Origin: Zhongshania aliphaticivorans
Lineage (GTDB): Bacteria; Pseudomonadota; Gammaproteobacteria; Pseudomonadales; Spongiibacteraceae
Assembly: GCF_001586255.1 (NCBI RefSeq)
Contig: NZ_CP014544.1
Span: forward strand, 1,023,501-1,087,500
DNA: 64,000 nucleotides
Direction of reading: 5' to 3'
The translations under genes and the position numbers were made by a program. Below the pieces are notes generated by a model, which saw nothing but the letters and a program-made list of their open reading frames with translations, was not told where the DNA came from and did no database searches. Shown here piece by piece: positions 62,682-64,000 of this stretch; position 1 is the first letter of the stretch; every line of letters begins with the position of its first letter.

Positions 62682-63596
62682 ATGATAAAAATAATGCTCT
62701 CTTTGGCCTTGGCCTTATTCATCTCGCCGGCTATGGCGACGGATAAAGGTGGACGCAACCCCGCCAACTTACAACTAGCCTCGGTTAGCGCCGTGGTTAT
62801 TGACGCCGATAGCGGCGAGGTACTGTATAAAAAATACGCGAATATGGTAAAGCCAATTGCCTCGCTAACCAAGGTAATGACGGCCATGGTAGTGTTAGAC
62901 GCAAAGCTGCCACTGAATGAAACCATTCGCTTTAGCAATGATGACCGCAAGGCCATTAACTACTACCACTCCCGTATTCGGGTAGACTCCGAACTGCCCC
63001 GAGGTGAAGTACTGCGCCTTGCCCTTATGTCATCAGAGAATTTGGCGGCAGCGGCCTTAGGCCGCAATTACCCGGGTGGTCTACCGGCCTTTGTTGCCAG
63101 AATGAACGCAAAAGCCCGCGCCCTAGGCATGAAAAACACACATTTTGTCGATAGCAGCGGCTTGTCTGGCAAAAACGTATCTACCGCCGAAGATTTGGCT
63201 AAGCTCGTTGCGGCGGCGGCTAAGTACCGAGAAATTGCCACGTACTCCACCACCTCAATCTATACCGCTAACTTTAGTCGCCCGCGCTATCGCTTGGATT
63301 ATGTGAACACCAATCCGCTAGTACGCTACCAGCGCTGGGACGTGGCCATGAGTAAAACCGGCTACCTAGACGAAGCCGGTCGCTGCTTGGTAATGAAAAC
63401 CAATGTCGACGGCAAAGAATTGCTCATCGTCATGTTAGACTCGTTTGGCAAAACCAGTCCCATGGGCGACGCTGGCCGCATTAAACGCTGGTTGGCTTCT
63501 GGCAACGGTGGCACGGTAGCCAGCGCAGCAAAAGATTATCAAAAGCGTAAAATAGCGAGCCATCTGGCGAGCCGTGCGACGGCCAGTATTCGTTAA
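62682..63596 (+). CDS. pbpG: D-alanyl-D-alanine endopeptidase, PBP7 type
   Basis: This 304-residue S11 peptidase has a signal peptide (about 1-19) and the three active-site motifs: S61-L-T-K64 (IASLTKVM), SEN in MSSENLAAAAL, and KTG in SKTGYLDEAG. It cuts D-alanyl-meso-diaminopimelate cross-links in peptidoglycan in the periplasm. I chose ATG 62682; the frame also opens at TTG 62664. A terminator follows at 63643. Confidence 0.92.
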   Translation: MIKIMLSLALALFISPAMATDKGGRNPANLQLASVSAVVIDADSGEVLYKKYANMVKPIASLTKVMTAMVVLDAKLPLNETIRFSNDDRKAINYYHSRIRVDSELPRGEVLRLALMSSENLAAAALGRNYPGGLPAFVARMNAKARALGMKNTHFVDSSGLSGKNVSTAEDLAKLVAAAAKYREIATYSTTSIYTANFSRPRYRLDYVNTNPLVRYQRWDVAMSKTGYLDEAGRCLVMKTNVDGKELLIVMLDSFGKTSPMGDAGRIKRWLASGNGGTVASAAKDYQKRKIASHLASRATASIR

Positions 63597-63642
63597 TCGC
63601 ATCATTTTGTAGCGCTAGCGCTACCAGTTAAACCCATTATTG

Positions 63643-63674
63643 GGGCTGCCTCGCATAGCGACGCAGCCCTTTTT
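63643..63674 (+). terminator. Intrinsic terminator after the endopeptidase gene
   Basis: GGGCTGC (63643-63649) pairs with GCAGCCC (63663-63669), an inner TCGC (63651-63654) pairs with GCGA (63658-63661), and five T follow. It separates the endopeptidase from the last gene. Confidence 0.88.
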
Positions 63675-63689
63675 ATTTAAAGAAGCACA

Positions 63690-64000
63690 GTGGCATATCA
63701 GCAAGACTTTAAAGACCAAGGCTTAGCGTGGGAAGAGACCGCCATAACAGAGCATGGTGCCGAATACGTGCTCCATAGCAGCGTTGTTACAAGCCCAGAT
63801 AATATGACCGTCGAGGCTATACTCGCAAACTGCGTAGAGCACGCGGTGGCGTTGTTGGCCGATAATATTAACGACGACTCCCTCTACCTCATGTTCGAGT
63901 GGGATAATACAGCATCAACACTCACCATCGTCGTTACCGACGACAGCAAAAGTCGCGACGCAAAACACCGCGTTTTATGCGATATGTCTGCTATGAACGC
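63690..64000 (+). CDS. Unidentified protein, truncated by the right edge
   Basis: A frame opens at GTG 63690, after an in-frame TAA at 63678-63680 and an AAGAAG ribosome-binding site. It stays open to the end of the window. The visible 103 residues begin MAYQQDFKDQGLAWEE and are acidic, with the strand-like LTIVVTDDS; I do not recognise it. Confidence 0.6.
   Translation, partial: MAYQQDFKDQGLAWEETAITEHGAEYVLHSSVVTSPDNMTVEAILANCVEHAVALLADNINDDSLYLMFEWDNTASTLTIVVTDDSKSRDAKHRVLCDMSAMN

Noticed and set aside
63610-63623. TAGCGCTAGCGCTA palindrome after the endopeptidase gene
   Set aside because: It is a perfect palindrome but short and without context; the real terminator lies 20 bases downstream.
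1-64000. Mobile elements, CRISPR arrays, tRNA and rRNA genes
   Set aside because: No transposase, integrase, repeat-spacer pattern or cloverleaf-like sequence was seen in either strand.

Overview
The window looks like chromosome of a marine or aquatic gammaproteobacterium. The best guess is a member of the Spongiibacteraceae/Cellvibrionales-type oligotrophs. This rests on gene families and gene order (a yeaG-yeaH-ycgB operon, a holD-like/rimI pair, a class I lipase with its foldase, several acyl-CoA dehydrogenases and crotonases, a putidaredoxin-type electron chain), not on a database search. No rRNA, tRNA, insertion sequence, prophage or CRISPR array was seen. Coding density is high and the gene layout is ordinary chromosomal.

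Layout. 0-5 kb: end of an unidentified gene, bioD, then two tandem paralogous ~595-residue acyl-CoA dehydrogenases. 5-12.6 kb: a di-iron fatty acid hydroxylase divergent from a LysR regulator, a VOC/GNAT pair, a TM2 membrane protein coupled to a CobB sirtuin, and a MocR regulator divergent from an unlisted 55-residue membrane protein plus a PhzF-family protein. 11.8-18.5 kb: a valine/isobutyrate degradation block (AraC regulator, CoA-acylating aldehyde dehydrogenase, isobutyryl-CoA dehydrogenase-like, enoyl-CoA hydratase, 3-hydroxyisobutyryl-CoA hydrolase, 3-hydroxyisobutyrate dehydrogenase) with terminator-like hairpins inside and after it. 18.5-20.5 kb: shikimate-kinase-like protein and a PTPS-fold/SDR pair that suggests pterin chemistry. 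20.5-25.8 kb: yeaG-yeaH-ycgB stress operon behind a candidate sigma-54 promoter.

27-35 kb: a signalling block made of a 1386-residue hybrid kinase (Cache, two PAS, HisKA, ATPase, two REC, HPt), a REC-GGDEF cyclase and an FHA-EAL phosphodiesterase, all predicted active, so probably one c-di-GMP circuit. 36-46 kb: an oxygenase and catabolic cluster with a cytochrome P450, a Rieske oxygenase, an acetoacetate-decarboxylase-fold protein, a putidaredoxin-type ferredoxin, its FAD reductase, a crotonase and two TetR regulators. A three-gene phosphorelay sits inside it: a soluble kinase with two nearly identical FixL-type PAS domains that both keep the heme ligand His and distal Arg, then a stand-alone REC and a stand-alone HPt. 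An oxygen or gas sensor embedded among oxygenases is the most interesting arrangement in the window.

46-64 kb: UvrD-like helicase, a small lipoprotein with a palindromic operator-like leader, a luciferase-like monooxygenase, an outer membrane protein, a YdjM-type hydrolase, a secreted lipase with an Asp-rich insertion and its foldase (whose 5' coding region holds a perfect 13-bp hairpin), an amidase, a secreted AstE/AspA-like hydrolase, leuA, a holD-like gene, rimI, a D,D-endopeptidase and a truncated unknown gene at the right edge.
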